DNA of 64,000 nucleotides. Origin: Flavisolibacter nicotianae (GTDB lineage: Bacteria > Bacteroidota > Bacteroidia > Chitinophagales > Chitinophagaceae). The stretch lies in the NCBI RefSeq assembly GCF_003628535.1, contig NZ_RBCI01000005.1, positions 1 through 64,000 on the forward strand, in the 5' to 3' direction. The position numbers and the translations under genes are program-made. Below the pieces are notes generated by a model. It had not been told where the DNA came from. It ran no database searches and worked only from the letters and a program-made list of their open reading frames with translations. This document shows, piece by piece, positions 1-6,452 of this stretch (position 1 is the first letter of the stretch; each line of letters opens with the position of its first letter).

Positions 1-129
1 TTACGAGCAAAAGGAAAAACAGGAAAACAGGGACTGATTGCGGTATGCAATAAACTCCTGAAACAGGTCTTTGCCGTCATGAAAAACAACACTCTTTACC
101 AACCCAACTACTGCTCGGCAAAACCCTGA
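1..129 (+). CDS. IS110-family transposase, C-terminal fragment
   Basis: Reading frame 1 is open from the window edge to a TGA at 127-129 and gives 42 residues. The stretch NKLLKQVFAVMKNNTLY, preceded by a basic RAKGKTGK segment, matches the C-terminal end of Bacteroidota IS110-family (DEDD) transposases, which close with a conserved helix of the form VxNKLLxQxFAVxK. The catalytic N-terminal part lies outside the window. The gene runs toward the minus-strand cassette array, and its end abuts the half attC site of the peptidase E cassette. The family call rests on a short tail, so it is good but not certain. Confidence 0.72.
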   Translation, partial: LRAKGKTGKQGLIAVCNKLLKQVFAVMKNNTLYQPNYCSAKP

Positions 130-150
130 AAATTTATTTGGTTTTTCGCA
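1..150 (+). mobile_element. Right part of an IS110-family element, inserted in an attC site
   Basis: The transposase tail ends at 129 and the 5' half of an attC site, read on the minus strand, starts at 165. The missing second half of that attC and the abrupt start of transposase coding sequence suggest that the element sits inside the site. The exact boundary within about 130-155 cannot be fixed from one end, because IS110 elements have no or short terminal repeats. Members of the related IS1111-attC group are known to target integron attC sites, which fits this position. The boundary coordinate is an estimate. Confidence 0.55.
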
Positions 151-165
151 CAGTTCATGTTAGCT
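135..165 (-). repeat. Half attC site of the peptidase E cassette
   Basis: On the minus strand AGCTAAC (165-159) is an R''-type core and contains the TAA stop of the peptidase E gene. The ten bases ATCAGCTAAC (168-159) are the exact reverse complement of the ten bases that begin this cassette at 828-819. That identity between cassette start and own R'' site is what a circularised integron cassette requires. The following ATGAACTGTGCG would be the L'' arm. No complementary arm follows; instead the IS110 transposase end is met, so the site looks split. Confidence 0.65.
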
Positions 166-792
166 GATGTTTTCAATTGCAATGATCTCTCCGTCTCTTA
201 AGGCTTTAAACAATACTTTATTGTCTATGCAATACTGTATGGCTTTACCGGTATCTTCTGACTCAGGGTGGGCTGAATCATAATGCGGCAGAAACTCGTA
301 ATCAAAGAAACCAAGCCCTTCCCAGATAGTTTCTTGTATTCCTGGATACGGAAAGTCGGTAGGCGTATCTACTAAACGTGAAGTGCGGATGGATTTGGAC
401 AGCACACAGATGCCAGCACTGTAACCTGCATATAAAAAGTTGCTTTTCTGGGAGAGTTCTTTGATAATGACATCAAAGCCACTAAGGCGCATCGCCTGCC
501 GCAGCACAAAGGTGTTGCCACCACTGACCCAAACACCTCCCAACGTGTTAAGTTTACTCCGCAATGCCTCTTCTTGATGAAAATAGTCTTTCAGATCTAT
601 TACTTCTGCATCAAAGCCCAACTGGTTTAACCGCTGGATTTCTTCAGTTTGGGTGACCCGCTTCCTTGCAGGATCTGCTGCCGTAAAATCCCGTGCATTA
701 ATGATATGCCCGATTTTGCGGTTGACGGGTATCATTGACTGTAACTTATCAATACAATTGCCAAACTTGTAAGATGATAAATAGCATTTCAT
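160..792 (-). CDS. Peptidase E-like protein (family S51)
   Basis: This 210-residue protein has the class I glutamine-amidotransferase-like fold of family S51 peptidases, which cleave Asp-X dipeptides or act on related small peptides in the cytoplasm. Visible motifs are VWVSGGNT (88-95), the nucleophile elbow GYSAG (123-127, Ser125 as nucleophile) and FLPHYDSAHPES (167-178), where the catalytic His is expected. Its length is close to the usual 205-235. The ATG lies only 35 nt after the cassette start core and the TAA lies inside the next core, so the gene fills its integron-type cassette almost completely. There is no visible promoter inside the cassette. Substrate specificity cannot be told. 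Confidence 0.85.
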   Translation of the reverse strand: MKCYLSSYKFGNCIDKLQSMIPVNRKIGHIINARDFTAADPARKRVTQTEEIQRLNQLGFDAEVIDLKDYFHQEEALRSKLNTLGGVWVSGGNTFVLRQAMRLSGFDVIIKELSQKSNFLYAGYSAGICVLSKSIRTSRLVDTPTDFPYPGIQETIWEGLGFFDYEFLPHYDSAHPESEDTGKAIQYCIDNKVLFKALRDGEIIAIENIS

Positions 793-821
793 AGAATGAT
801 CGGCTTTAGAGGTGAAATATC

Positions 822-955
822 AGCTAACGTTGAGGGCTTTGCGTTCGTGTGGGCATTTATAGAACGTCAGCCTTGGATAAAGATATACAGCTCAATTGGA
901 AATATTTGTTCAGCCTATGTTGGTTAGCCCACATGACGCAAAACCAATGTTATGT
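822..955 (-). repeat. attC-like recombination site 2 (end of DUF4145 cassette)
   Basis: An imperfect inverted repeat of 134 nt. On the minus strand it opens with core ACATAAC (955-949) and closes with core GTTAGCT (828-822). The arms, for example TTTGCGTCATGTGGGC against its partner near 838-855, pair with a few mismatches and with extra unpaired bases on one side only, as in integron attC sites. GCCACATAAC (958-949) is the exact reverse complement of the first ten bases of the DUF4145 cassette (1646-1637). The DUF4145 TAA stop lies in the core. The length and layout fit the long attC class. Confidence 0.8.
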
Positions 956-1645
956 GGCGTTATTTCCTTTGTCTTTTAACTTCTTAAGTCGTTGTAGAAG
1001 ATTGTCATACTGGTATACGGCTTTCAATATTTCTTTCGCAAACTCTAATGAGACTTCAATTTCTTCTTTCCCAATTTCGCTAAAAGTCTGAGCTTCTATG
1101 TGCGCAGCATCATTCCCTAAAAGCCTTAGTTCATTCATTCCATTCAATAACTCCTGAGGTATTAATATTTTCCCGCCCAAGTCTTGAAGCTTTTTAAAAA
1201 GATTGTTTCCAGTAGCCCCACGTTCGATGCATATTTCTTCAAGTGTCTTTCTAATCATGATAGCGGAAGCAATGAAACAAGAGTTTGAATGACATTTAAT
1301 TGCTTCTTCAAATGCGTTCAAAACTTTTTCTGGAATATTTTCTTTGTCAAATGGTATCGTTTCACTCGGTGAAGTCAGTAAGATATTTCTATTGTCGTCC
1401 GAAATGAAGAACAAATGCCCTTGACATTTTTCATTAGGGCATTTTCTTATTCCTAAATAATTGACAGGGTATTCACCACTACTGCCTGCACGTCTCGTCC
1501 AAGTGTAGACATCTTGAAGTCCAACCTGTAAGAATGTGCCGTGGTGTCCACAGTGAGGACAACGTGTAGCAATATTTGTCGTTTTGTTACTTCCTATTTT
1601 GTCTAACGTTATTTTCATGATTGGTCTCCTTAAAATGCCACATAA
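828..1645 (-). mobile_element. Integron-type gene cassette carrying DUF4145
   Basis: The interval between two predicted crossover points (G^TT in cores at 1646/1645 and 828/827) measures 818 bp and contains a single minus-strand gene plus its own attC-like site at the 3' end. Gene orientation relative to the attC (stop codon next to R'') is the standard one. The gene starts 28 nt inside the cassette, leaving no room for a full promoter. These are seen in the sequence; mobility is inferred from the cassette architecture. Confidence 0.78.
950..1618 (-). CDS. DUF4145 domain protein with N-terminal zinc ribbon
   Basis: The 222-residue protein begins with a likely zinc ribbon (CPHC at 20-23, CPNEKC at 60-65) followed by a helical DUF4145 domain (about 105-205) with the typical LLGNDAAH element. 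DUF4145 domains occur in stand-alone proteins and in restriction or defence-associated proteins, but no enzymatic role is established. The ATG at 1618 was chosen over an in-frame upstream ATG at 1738 because it is preceded by a clear AGGAG site (unusual in this window) and because the upstream codons would run through the attC of the preceding cassette. The stop codon is inside the next attC core. Function is unknown; a defence role is only a guess from context. Confidence 0.82.
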   Translation of the reverse strand: MKITLDKIGSNKTTNIATRCPHCGHHGTFLQVGLQDVYTWTRRAGSSGEYPVNYLGIRKCPNEKCQGHLFFISDDNRNILLTSPSETIPFDKENIPEKVLNAFEEAIKCHSNSCFIASAIMIRKTLEEICIERGATGNNLFKKLQDLGGKILIPQELLNGMNELRLLGNDAAHIEAQTFSEIGKEEIEVSLEFAKEILKAVYQYDNLLQRLKKLKDKGNNAT

Positions 1646-1772
1646 CGAACAGCGCTTTGTAAAGGTGGGGAACTTGGAAAACTTCAGCTTCACTTTTGCA
1701 CTGGTGTTGATTATTGTTTTGCTGTTGAAAAGCAGCACGTCTGCCCCACTTCTACAAAGCGACCTGTTGGCT
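1640..1772 (-). repeat. attC-like recombination site 1 (end of HigBA cassette)
   Basis: A 133-nt imperfect inverted repeat. On the minus strand it opens with AGCCAAC (1772-1766) and closes with GTTATGT (1646-1640). The paired arms CGCTTTGTAGAAGTGGGG and CCCCACCTTTACAAAGCG match at 16 of 18 positions and are separated by about 78 nt. Two additional bases on one arm (GT after AACAG) are the kind of extrahelical bases that give attC sites their strand polarity. The reverse complement of its R'' end matches the start of the HigBA cassette at 12 of 13 bases. Confidence 0.8.
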
Positions 1773-1784
1773 GAAGTGCGGTCG

Positions 1785-2141
1785 TCAATAGCTCTGAATG
1801 AGAACGTCAGTTGGGATGCCCAGTGCCTGATGCAGCTGGCGGATCATCTCCAAAGTTAGCTTCCGCTTTTTGCTGAGAATTTCACTGGCCCTGCTTTTCA
1901 GGCCGACCACCTTGGCCAGGTCACTTTGGCTATAACCCAGTTGCTCCATGCGGAATTTGATGGCCTCAATTGGATCAGGATAGCCGATGAGATAATGTTC
2001 CTGCTCGTACTTGTCGATCAGAATGCCCAACACCTCCAGTTCGTCTCCTTCCGGTGTGCCGGGCTTTGCATCAAAAATCACTTCCAGACGGTTCATGGCG
2101 GCTTGGTAGTCTTTTTTTGTTTTTATGGGTTTAATGTCCAT
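1785..2141 (-). CDS. higA: HigA-type antitoxin, HTH regulator
   Basis: A 118-residue antitoxin of the HigA/COG5499 type. Residues about 60-112 form a Cro/CI-like helix-turn-helix (YSQSDLAKVVGLKSRASEIL), and the N-terminal half (DIKPIKTKKDYQAAMNRLE) is the usual toxin-contacting region. It follows the toxin gene with a 5-nt gap, the reversed order (toxin first) that is typical of HigBA. It should neutralise HigB and repress the operon, probably through the palindrome at 2470-2484. The stop codon lies 12 nt before the attC-like site. Family assignment is secure; autoregulation is inferred. Confidence 0.9.
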   Translation of the reverse strand: MDIKPIKTKKDYQAAMNRLEVIFDAKPGTPEGDELEVLGILIDKYEQEHYLIGYPDPIEAIKFRMEQLGYSQSDLAKVVGLKSRASEILSKKRKLTLEMIRQLHQALGIPTDVLIQSY

Positions 2142-2146
2142 TGTGT

Positions 2147-2440
2147 TTAGATTTTTGTTGCGTCAACCTTGTCATACTCGGCATGGGTGCCCACAAAACG
2201 GATCCACACCATCCCGTAAGAATAATTGATTTTCACGATTAGCCGGTAATGGTTGCCTTTGATATTGAACACGACCCGGTTGTCAGCTAAAAAAGAAGCA
2301 CTGGGATAATCCCCTTTAATGTCGTTGGGTCCTTTCCAGCCTGCATCTTCTGCTTCCTGGTACCAGGCTTTAAGCTGCTGTTCGCAGTCAGGATGTTTCT
2401 CCCAAAAGTCGGGCAGTGTCTTTTTGGCTATTACTCGCAA
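2147..2440 (-). CDS. higB: HigB-type toxin, ribosome-dependent mRNA endonuclease
   Basis: A 97-residue RelE-superfamily toxin that cleaves mRNA on translating ribosomes. The segments FWEKHPDCEQQLKAWY, SASFLADNRVVFNIKG, YRLIVKINY and the C-terminal RFVGTHAEYDKVDA are the family signature. I place the start at a TTG at 2440, giving an MRVIAKKTL N-terminus like that of most HigB proteins. An ATG at 2476 is in frame, but it lies inside the operator-like palindrome and upstream of the likely -7 box, so it would not be transcribed from that promoter. It is followed by higA after 5 nt. Confidence in the family is high, in the start moderate. Confidence 0.9.
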   Translation of the reverse strand: MRVIAKKTLPDFWEKHPDCEQQLKAWYQEAEDAGWKGPNDIKGDYPSASFLADNRVVFNIKGNHYRLIVKINYSYGMVWIRFVGTHAEYDKVDATKI

Positions 2441-2453
2441 ATCGTCTTTTTGC

Positions 2454-2484
2454 CAAAGATAAAGAAAAGTTCCCAAAATGGGAA
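2454..2484 (-). promoter_or_regulatory. higBA promoter and candidate HigA operator
   Basis: On the minus strand TATCTTTG (2461-2454) matches the Bacteroidota -7 consensus TAnnTTTG and lies 13 nt before the TTG start, implying a very short leader. Just upstream is the perfect inverted repeat TTCCC-N5-GGGAA (2470-2484). A repressor bound there would block the promoter. No convincing -33 TTG was found at the expected distance. Operator function is inferred from position. Confidence 0.6.
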
Positions 2485-2517
2485 ATTCATTTAGAACGGA
2501 GTCTCTTTGAGCATTTC

Positions 2518-2524
2518 AGCCAAC
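2518..2524 (-). other. First cassette core site (array start)
   Basis: GTTGGCT on the minus strand marks the start of the HigBA cassette. The ~100 nt between this core and the kdsA stop (2628) show no attC-like arm partner for the sequence preceding the core. They contain two copies of GTTTCGTT (2591-2598 and 2613-2620, plus strand). This segment could be an attI-like site, an eroded attC or plain chromosomal flank; the sequence does not decide. Confidence 0.55.
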
Positions 2525-2627
2525 AGTAGCATTAACGAATAATCCGAAACTAAACAATTTTCCTAATCAGTTGAGTTCCATCACTTGCCTGTTTCGTTTT
2601 ATTTTTTTAGCAGTTTCGTTTATCCAA

Positions 2628-3452
2628 CTAGCTTGCTACGGCTCTCCGCAATTTCACCAGTTTTGCCAGCAACTCCTCCAGTAAGTCCAACTTCAGCATA
2701 TTGGCCCCATCACTCAGTGCGCAGGAAGGGTCGGGGTGGGTTTCAATAAATAAACCGTCAGCCCCCGTTGCAATCGCTGCCGAAGCAATCGTACCAATCA
2801 TTTGCGGGTTGCCTCCCGTGACACCGGAAGTCTGGTTTGGCTGCTGCAGGCTGTGTGTGCAGTCCATTACCACGGGAACTCCTGTTTCCCGCATAATCGG
2901 TATGTTGCGATAATCCACCACCAGGTCCTGGTAGCCAAAGGTGGTGCCTCTTTCAGTCAGCATCACTTGATCGTTGCCCGTATTCCGGATCTTTTCCACG
3001 GCAAACTTCATCGAAGCGCCGCTAAGAAATTGCCCTTTCTTCACATTCACGATCTTGCCGGTTTCGCCGGCGGCAAGGAGCAGTTCGGTCTGGCGGCAAA
3101 GGAAGGCCGGTATTTGGAGGATATCCACAAAATTCGCGGCCATTGCCGCCTCCTGCTCGGAATGGATATCGGTCGTGCACGGAAGGGAAAAATGGCTGGC
3201 CACTTTTTGCAAAATTTCAAGACCTTTCTCGTCACCCACGCCGGTAAACGAGGTGGCGCTGGTGCGGTTGGCTTTCCGGTAGGAGGCCTTCAAAATATAC
3301 GGAATGTCGTAGGTTTTGCAGAGGGCTGAAACTTTTTCTGCGACTTCAAATACCAGTTCCTCGCTTTCGACCACGCAGGGGCCGGCGATCAGGAAAAACG
3401 CATTTTTATCGTACTGCTGCTTGCTGAATAAATTTTCCAAAAACGCTGTCAT
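2628..3452 (-). CDS. kdsA: 3-deoxy-8-phosphooctulonate synthase (KDO-8-P synthase)
   Basis: The 274-residue enzyme condenses phosphoenolpyruvate with arabinose 5-phosphate to KDO 8-phosphate, for the lipopolysaccharide inner core. Motifs include FFLIAGPCVVES (19-30), KASYRKANRTS (55-65), GVTGGNPQMIG and FIETHPDPSCALSDG. Cys26 in AGPC marks the metal-dependent class; the metal-independent class has Asn there. The ATG at 3452 was preferred to one at 3479 because it begins close to the usual N-terminus and lies just after a TATCTTCG -7-like box (3464-3457). The gene is the last chromosomal gene before the cassette array and appears monocistronic. Confidence 0.95.
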   Translation of the reverse strand: MTAFLENLFSKQQYDKNAFFLIAGPCVVESEELVFEVAEKVSALCKTYDIPYILKASYRKANRTSATSFTGVGDEKGLEILQKVASHFSLPCTTDIHSEQEAAMAANFVDILQIPAFLCRQTELLLAAGETGKIVNVKKGQFLSGASMKFAVEKIRNTGNDQVMLTERGTTFGYQDLVVDYRNIPIMRETGVPVVMDCTHSLQQPNQTSGVTGGNPQMIGTIASAAIATGADGLFIETHPDPSCALSDGANMLKLDLLEELLAKLVKLRRAVAS

Positions 3453-3594
3453 GCCGCGAAGATATTCCGATGCCGGCAATAAAGAATGCGATCCGTGCCC
3501 AACCGTTCGCTGCCTGCGCCCCGCCAGGGCGAATCAACCCTGAGGATATTTGGCCTTTTTGATTACGTTTGCACCCTTTTAAGCAACGCTTGTT

Positions 3595-4560
3595 ATGGTT
3601 AAAGAACGAATTCTTGTGATCGGTGCGTCGGGGCAGATCGGTGTGGAACTGACGCTAGCCCTTCGAAAAATTTACGGCGAAGCGAATGTGATCGCATCCG
3701 ATCTCCGCGAACAAAATCCCCTGCTCCAGGGCACGGGGCCCTATGTGAGCCTCGATGTGATGAATAAGGAAATGCTCCATGTGCAGGTGATCCGGCAGGG
3801 AGTGACACAGATCTACCTGCTGGCCGCAATCCTTTCTGCAACCGGGGAGAAAAACCCTGGGCTTGCCTGGCACCTGAACATGCAAGGCCTTTTAAATGTG
3901 CTCGACATCGCCCGGGAAGAAAAGCTGCACAGGGTGTACTGGCCCAGCAGCATTGCGGTGTTCGGACCAACATCACCCAAAAGGGATTGCCCGCAAAAAA
4001 CCATCATTGAACCCACGACCGTATACGGCATCAGCAAATATGCCGGGGAATTCTGGTGCAATTATTATTTCAACAAATTCGGTGTGGACGTGCGCAGCCT
4101 GCGCTACCCGGGTTTGATCTCGTATAAATCGGCGCCGGGTGGCGGCACCACGGATTACGCCGTCGAGATTTTTCACGAAGCCCTTGAAGAAAAACACTAC
4201 AACTGCTTTCTGGAAAAAGATACCTACCTGCCCATGATGTACATGCCGGACGCCATCCGCGCCACCATCGAGCTGATGGAAGCGCCAAGCGAAAACATCA
4301 AAGAGCGAACATCGTATAACCTATCCGCCATCTCGTTTTCTCCCGAAGAAATTGCGGCCGAGATCAAAAAACACATACCGGAGTTTGGTATCACCTATGC
4401 GCCCGACTACCGGCAAACCATTGCCAACAGTTGGCCGCAAAGCATCGACGATTCGGTAGCACGGCAGGACTGGGGCTGGAAACACGAATACGACCTTGCC
4501 GCCATGACCAAAGACATGCTGGCTAACCTGGCCGTTGAGAAAAAAATGGAAGCCAGTTAG
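3595..4560 (+). CDS. NAD-dependent L-threonine 3-dehydrogenase, SDR type
   Basis: A 321-residue extended short-chain dehydrogenase of the UDP-galactose-epimerase-like group. The Rossmann motif VIGASGQIG (8-16) and the catalytic YGISK (about 144-148) with its upstream Ser pair are present, and the length matches SDR-type threonine dehydrogenases, which oxidise threonine to 2-amino-3-ketobutyrate. PGGGTTDYAVEIFHEAL and the C-terminal DYRQTIANSWPQSIDD are typical of this subgroup. TACGTTTG (3564-3571) is a likely -7 box. A strong terminator follows. A 2-amino-3-ketobutyrate CoA ligase gene, the usual partner, is not in the window. Epimerase activity on another substrate is a less likely alternative. 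Confidence 0.85.
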   Translation: MVKERILVIGASGQIGVELTLALRKIYGEANVIASDLREQNPLLQGTGPYVSLDVMNKEMLHVQVIRQGVTQIYLLAAILSATGEKNPGLAWHLNMQGLLNVLDIAREEKLHRVYWPSSIAVFGPTSPKRDCPQKTIIEPTTVYGISKYAGEFWCNYYFNKFGVDVRSLRYPGLISYKSAPGGGTTDYAVEIFHEALEEKHYNCFLEKDTYLPMMYMPDAIRATIELMEAPSENIKERTSYNLSAISFSPEEIAAEIKKHIPEFGITYAPDYRQTIANSWPQSIDDSVARQDWGWKHEYDLAAMTKDMLANLAVEKKMEAS

Positions 4561-4580
4561 CATTGCATTCCCACAAATAA

Positions 4581-4612
4581 AAAAGGCACCTGTGAGAACA
4601 GGTGCCTTTTTT
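4581..4612. terminator. Rho-independent terminator, probably bidirectional
   Basis: A perfect 13-bp stem (4581-4593 with 4598-4610) closes a GAGA tetraloop and is followed by a T run. An A run precedes it, so it can also work on the minus strand. It lies 20 nt after the threonine dehydrogenase stop; the convergent hexosaminidase gene ends at 4777. Confidence 0.9.
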
Positions 4613-4725
4613 ATTGAAAGCCGTTTCCGTCTTAGACCTATCCGCTGGCAACATCTATTGCTGCATCTGTACGACGGGAAAAGTAGAATGTTCGACTGCG
4701 TAAGACATCAATTGGAGAGAACCTG

Positions 4726-4760
4726 CGGTTTGACGTCTGACGTTTCCCGTTTCACAGCAG
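4726..4760. repeat. ACGT/CGTTTCAC-type intergenic repeat patch
   Basis: The spacer between the convergent genes carries reiterated short words: GACGTCTGACGTTTCCCG and CGTTTCAC. Related words recur in spacers at 13071-13098, 13340-13356 and 46931-47050. No coding or structural role is evident. Confidence 0.45.
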
Positions 4761-4776
4761 CGTAAGTGGGATTGTA

Positions 4777-6447
4777 CTACATGATACTTTTCTTTTTGAT
4801 CTCCGCTGCTTTCGGCTTGTTGAAATAATTCACCTTCCACAGGTCGTAACGCTGGTATTGCGTGGCCATCCGTTTTTGAAAATCTTCCCAGTTCCGGACT
4901 TCTTTGGGACTCCACAGCACTTCGGCAAGAGCGCTCATGCGGGGGAAAACCATGTATTCCACTTTGGCAGGGAAGCCAACATACTCCGTCCACAGGTTGG
5001 CCTGCGATCCCAGGACATATTTGCCTTCTTCTGCCGTCAATTCTTTCGGCACCGGCTCGTAGTTGTAAACGGCATCCAGCGGGTTGAAACCGCCAATGGT
5101 CAGCGAGTCGTCGTTTTTCACCTGTGCATGATCGAAGTAAACCGGGTTGCCGGGAGTCATGATCACATTGTGTTTTTGTTTCGCTGCTTCGATGCCGCCT
5201 TTCTCACCGCGCCAGCTCATAACCACTGCGTTCGGCGCCAGCCCGCCCTCGAGGATCTCGTCCCAGCCAATGAGGGTTCTGCCTTTGCTGTTTAAATATT
5301 TCTCCATGCGGGTGATGAAATAGGTTTGCAGTTCGTGCTCGTTTTTCAGGCCTTCCTGTTTGATCCTGGCCTGGCACAGCGGGCATTTTTGCCAGTTGGA
5401 TTTCGGCGCTTCGTCTCCGCCGACGTGGATGTATTTCGACGGGAAAAGTGCCAGCACTTCATCCATCACGTTCTGCAAAAACAGGAAGGTGCTGTCTTTA
5501 CCGGCGCAGAAAATGTCTTCAAATACGCCCCAGGTTTCCTGTACTTTTTTACCCCGTTTTTGCTTGCTGGCTTCCGAGGGATTTTTTCCCATATCGGTTT
5601 CCTTGTCCGGGAAGCAGCTTAGCCAGGGATAGGCGGCAATGGCGGCCGAGGAGTGCCCCGGCATTTCGATTTCCGGAACCACCGTGATATGCCTGTCCGC
5701 TGCGTATTGCACAACGTCCTTCACTTCGTTCTGCGTGTAAAAGCCACCGTAGCGCTGGTTGTCGTTGCCGGTACCGGGATGGTGACCAATGATCGTTCCG
5801 TCGCGCCAGGCTCCGACAGAAGTCAGTCGCGGGTATTTTTTGATCTCGATGCGCCATCCCTGGTCTTCGGTAAGGTGCCAGTGGAAATAGTTCATCTTGT
5901 GCAGGGCAAGGAAATCAATGTAGCGCTTTACGTACGAAGCGGGGAAGAAATGCCGGCCCACGTCGAGGTGCATGCCGCGGTAGGCAAAGCGGGGATAGTC
6001 GTTGATGGTGACAAATGGAATGGAAAAGCTTTTTGCCTGGGTTTTGACCGGCGGCAGCAACTGGATCAGAGTCTGGATGCCGGAGAACGTGCCGGCATAC
6101 GTGTCGCCTTCGATCGTCACGCCGTTTTTCCCAACTGTCAAGGCATAGGCATCTTTTTCCGGTGCCTGGATGAATTTGCGGGTCGTGAGGCGGATGTAAT
6201 TTTTTGTTTCCTGCCTGTCGACATCGAGCCTGAAACCGTAGGCCTGTTGCAGGTAGTCGTTGAACACCCTGGCCGTTTTACGGTCTTCTTCATCCCTGGC
6301 GGCAATGACGGTTTTTTTGGTGAGCATGAATTGTCCTTTCCCAATCTCCATGCTCACCGGCTGTGGAATGATATTGAGGGTTGCTGTTTTTTGCTGTGCA
6401 AAAGCCACTTGCGTAAGAGCGGCGAAAATGAAAATCACTTGTTTCAT
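4777..6447 (-). CDS. Beta-N-acetylhexosaminidase, GH20
   Basis: A 556-residue exported glycosidase. A signal peptide (about 1-17, ending VAFAQ) is followed by the GH20 accessory domain (about 23-150) and the (beta/alpha)8 catalytic domain (about 152-500). The catalytic Asp-Glu pair is D345-E346 in HVGGDEAPKSNW; MHLDVGRHFF and FHWHLTEDQGWR are family landmarks. It should release terminal GlcNAc or GalNAc from glycans or chitin oligomers by substrate-assisted catalysis in the periplasm or outside. It follows the CocE/NonD gene by 5 nt, so the two form an operon. The specific glycan substrate is unknown. Confidence 0.95.
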   Translation of the reverse strand: MKQVIFIFAALTQVAFAQQKTATLNIIPQPVSMEIGKGQFMLTKKTVIAARDEEDRKTARVFNDYLQQAYGFRLDVDRQETKNYIRLTTRKFIQAPEKDAYALTVGKNGVTIEGDTYAGTFSGIQTLIQLLPPVKTQAKSFSIPFVTINDYPRFAYRGMHLDVGRHFFPASYVKRYIDFLALHKMNYFHWHLTEDQGWRIEIKKYPRLTSVGAWRDGTIIGHHPGTGNDNQRYGGFYTQNEVKDVVQYAADRHITVVPEIEMPGHSSAAIAAYPWLSCFPDKETDMGKNPSEASKQKRGKKVQETWGVFEDIFCAGKDSTFLFLQNVMDEVLALFPSKYIHVGGDEAPKSNWQKCPLCQARIKQEGLKNEHELQTYFITRMEKYLNSKGRTLIGWDEILEGGLAPNAVVMSWRGEKGGIEAAKQKHNVIMTPGNPVYFDHAQVKNDDSLTIGGFNPLDAVYNYEPVPKELTAEEGKYVLGSQANLWTEYVGFPAKVEYMVFPRMSALAEVLWSPKEVRNWEDFQKRMATQYQRYDLWKVNYFNKPKAAEIKKKSIM

Positions 6448-6452
6448 ATCGA

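Larger units (their letters stand above)
1646..2523 (-). mobile_element. Integron-type gene cassette carrying HigBA
   Basis: The interval runs from a core GTTGGCT (minus strand, 2524-2518) to the core of attC-like site 1 (1646) and holds one toxin-antitoxin operon in the standard orientation. GTTGGCTGAAATG at its start (2524-2512) matches the reverse complement of its own R'' region (1766-1778) at 12 of 13 bases. Toxin-antitoxin modules with their own promoter are frequent in sedentary integron arrays, where they stabilise the array; that role here is inferred. Confidence 0.75.

Noticed and set aside
849-1091. Plus-strand open frame over attC-like site 2
   Set aside because: It overlaps the inverted repeat and the end of the DUF4145 gene and has no protein-family character.
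1619-1738. N-terminal extension of DUF4145 from an upstream ATG
   Set aside because: The added residues are encoded by the attC of the neighbouring cassette; the ATG at 1618 has a clear AGGAG site.
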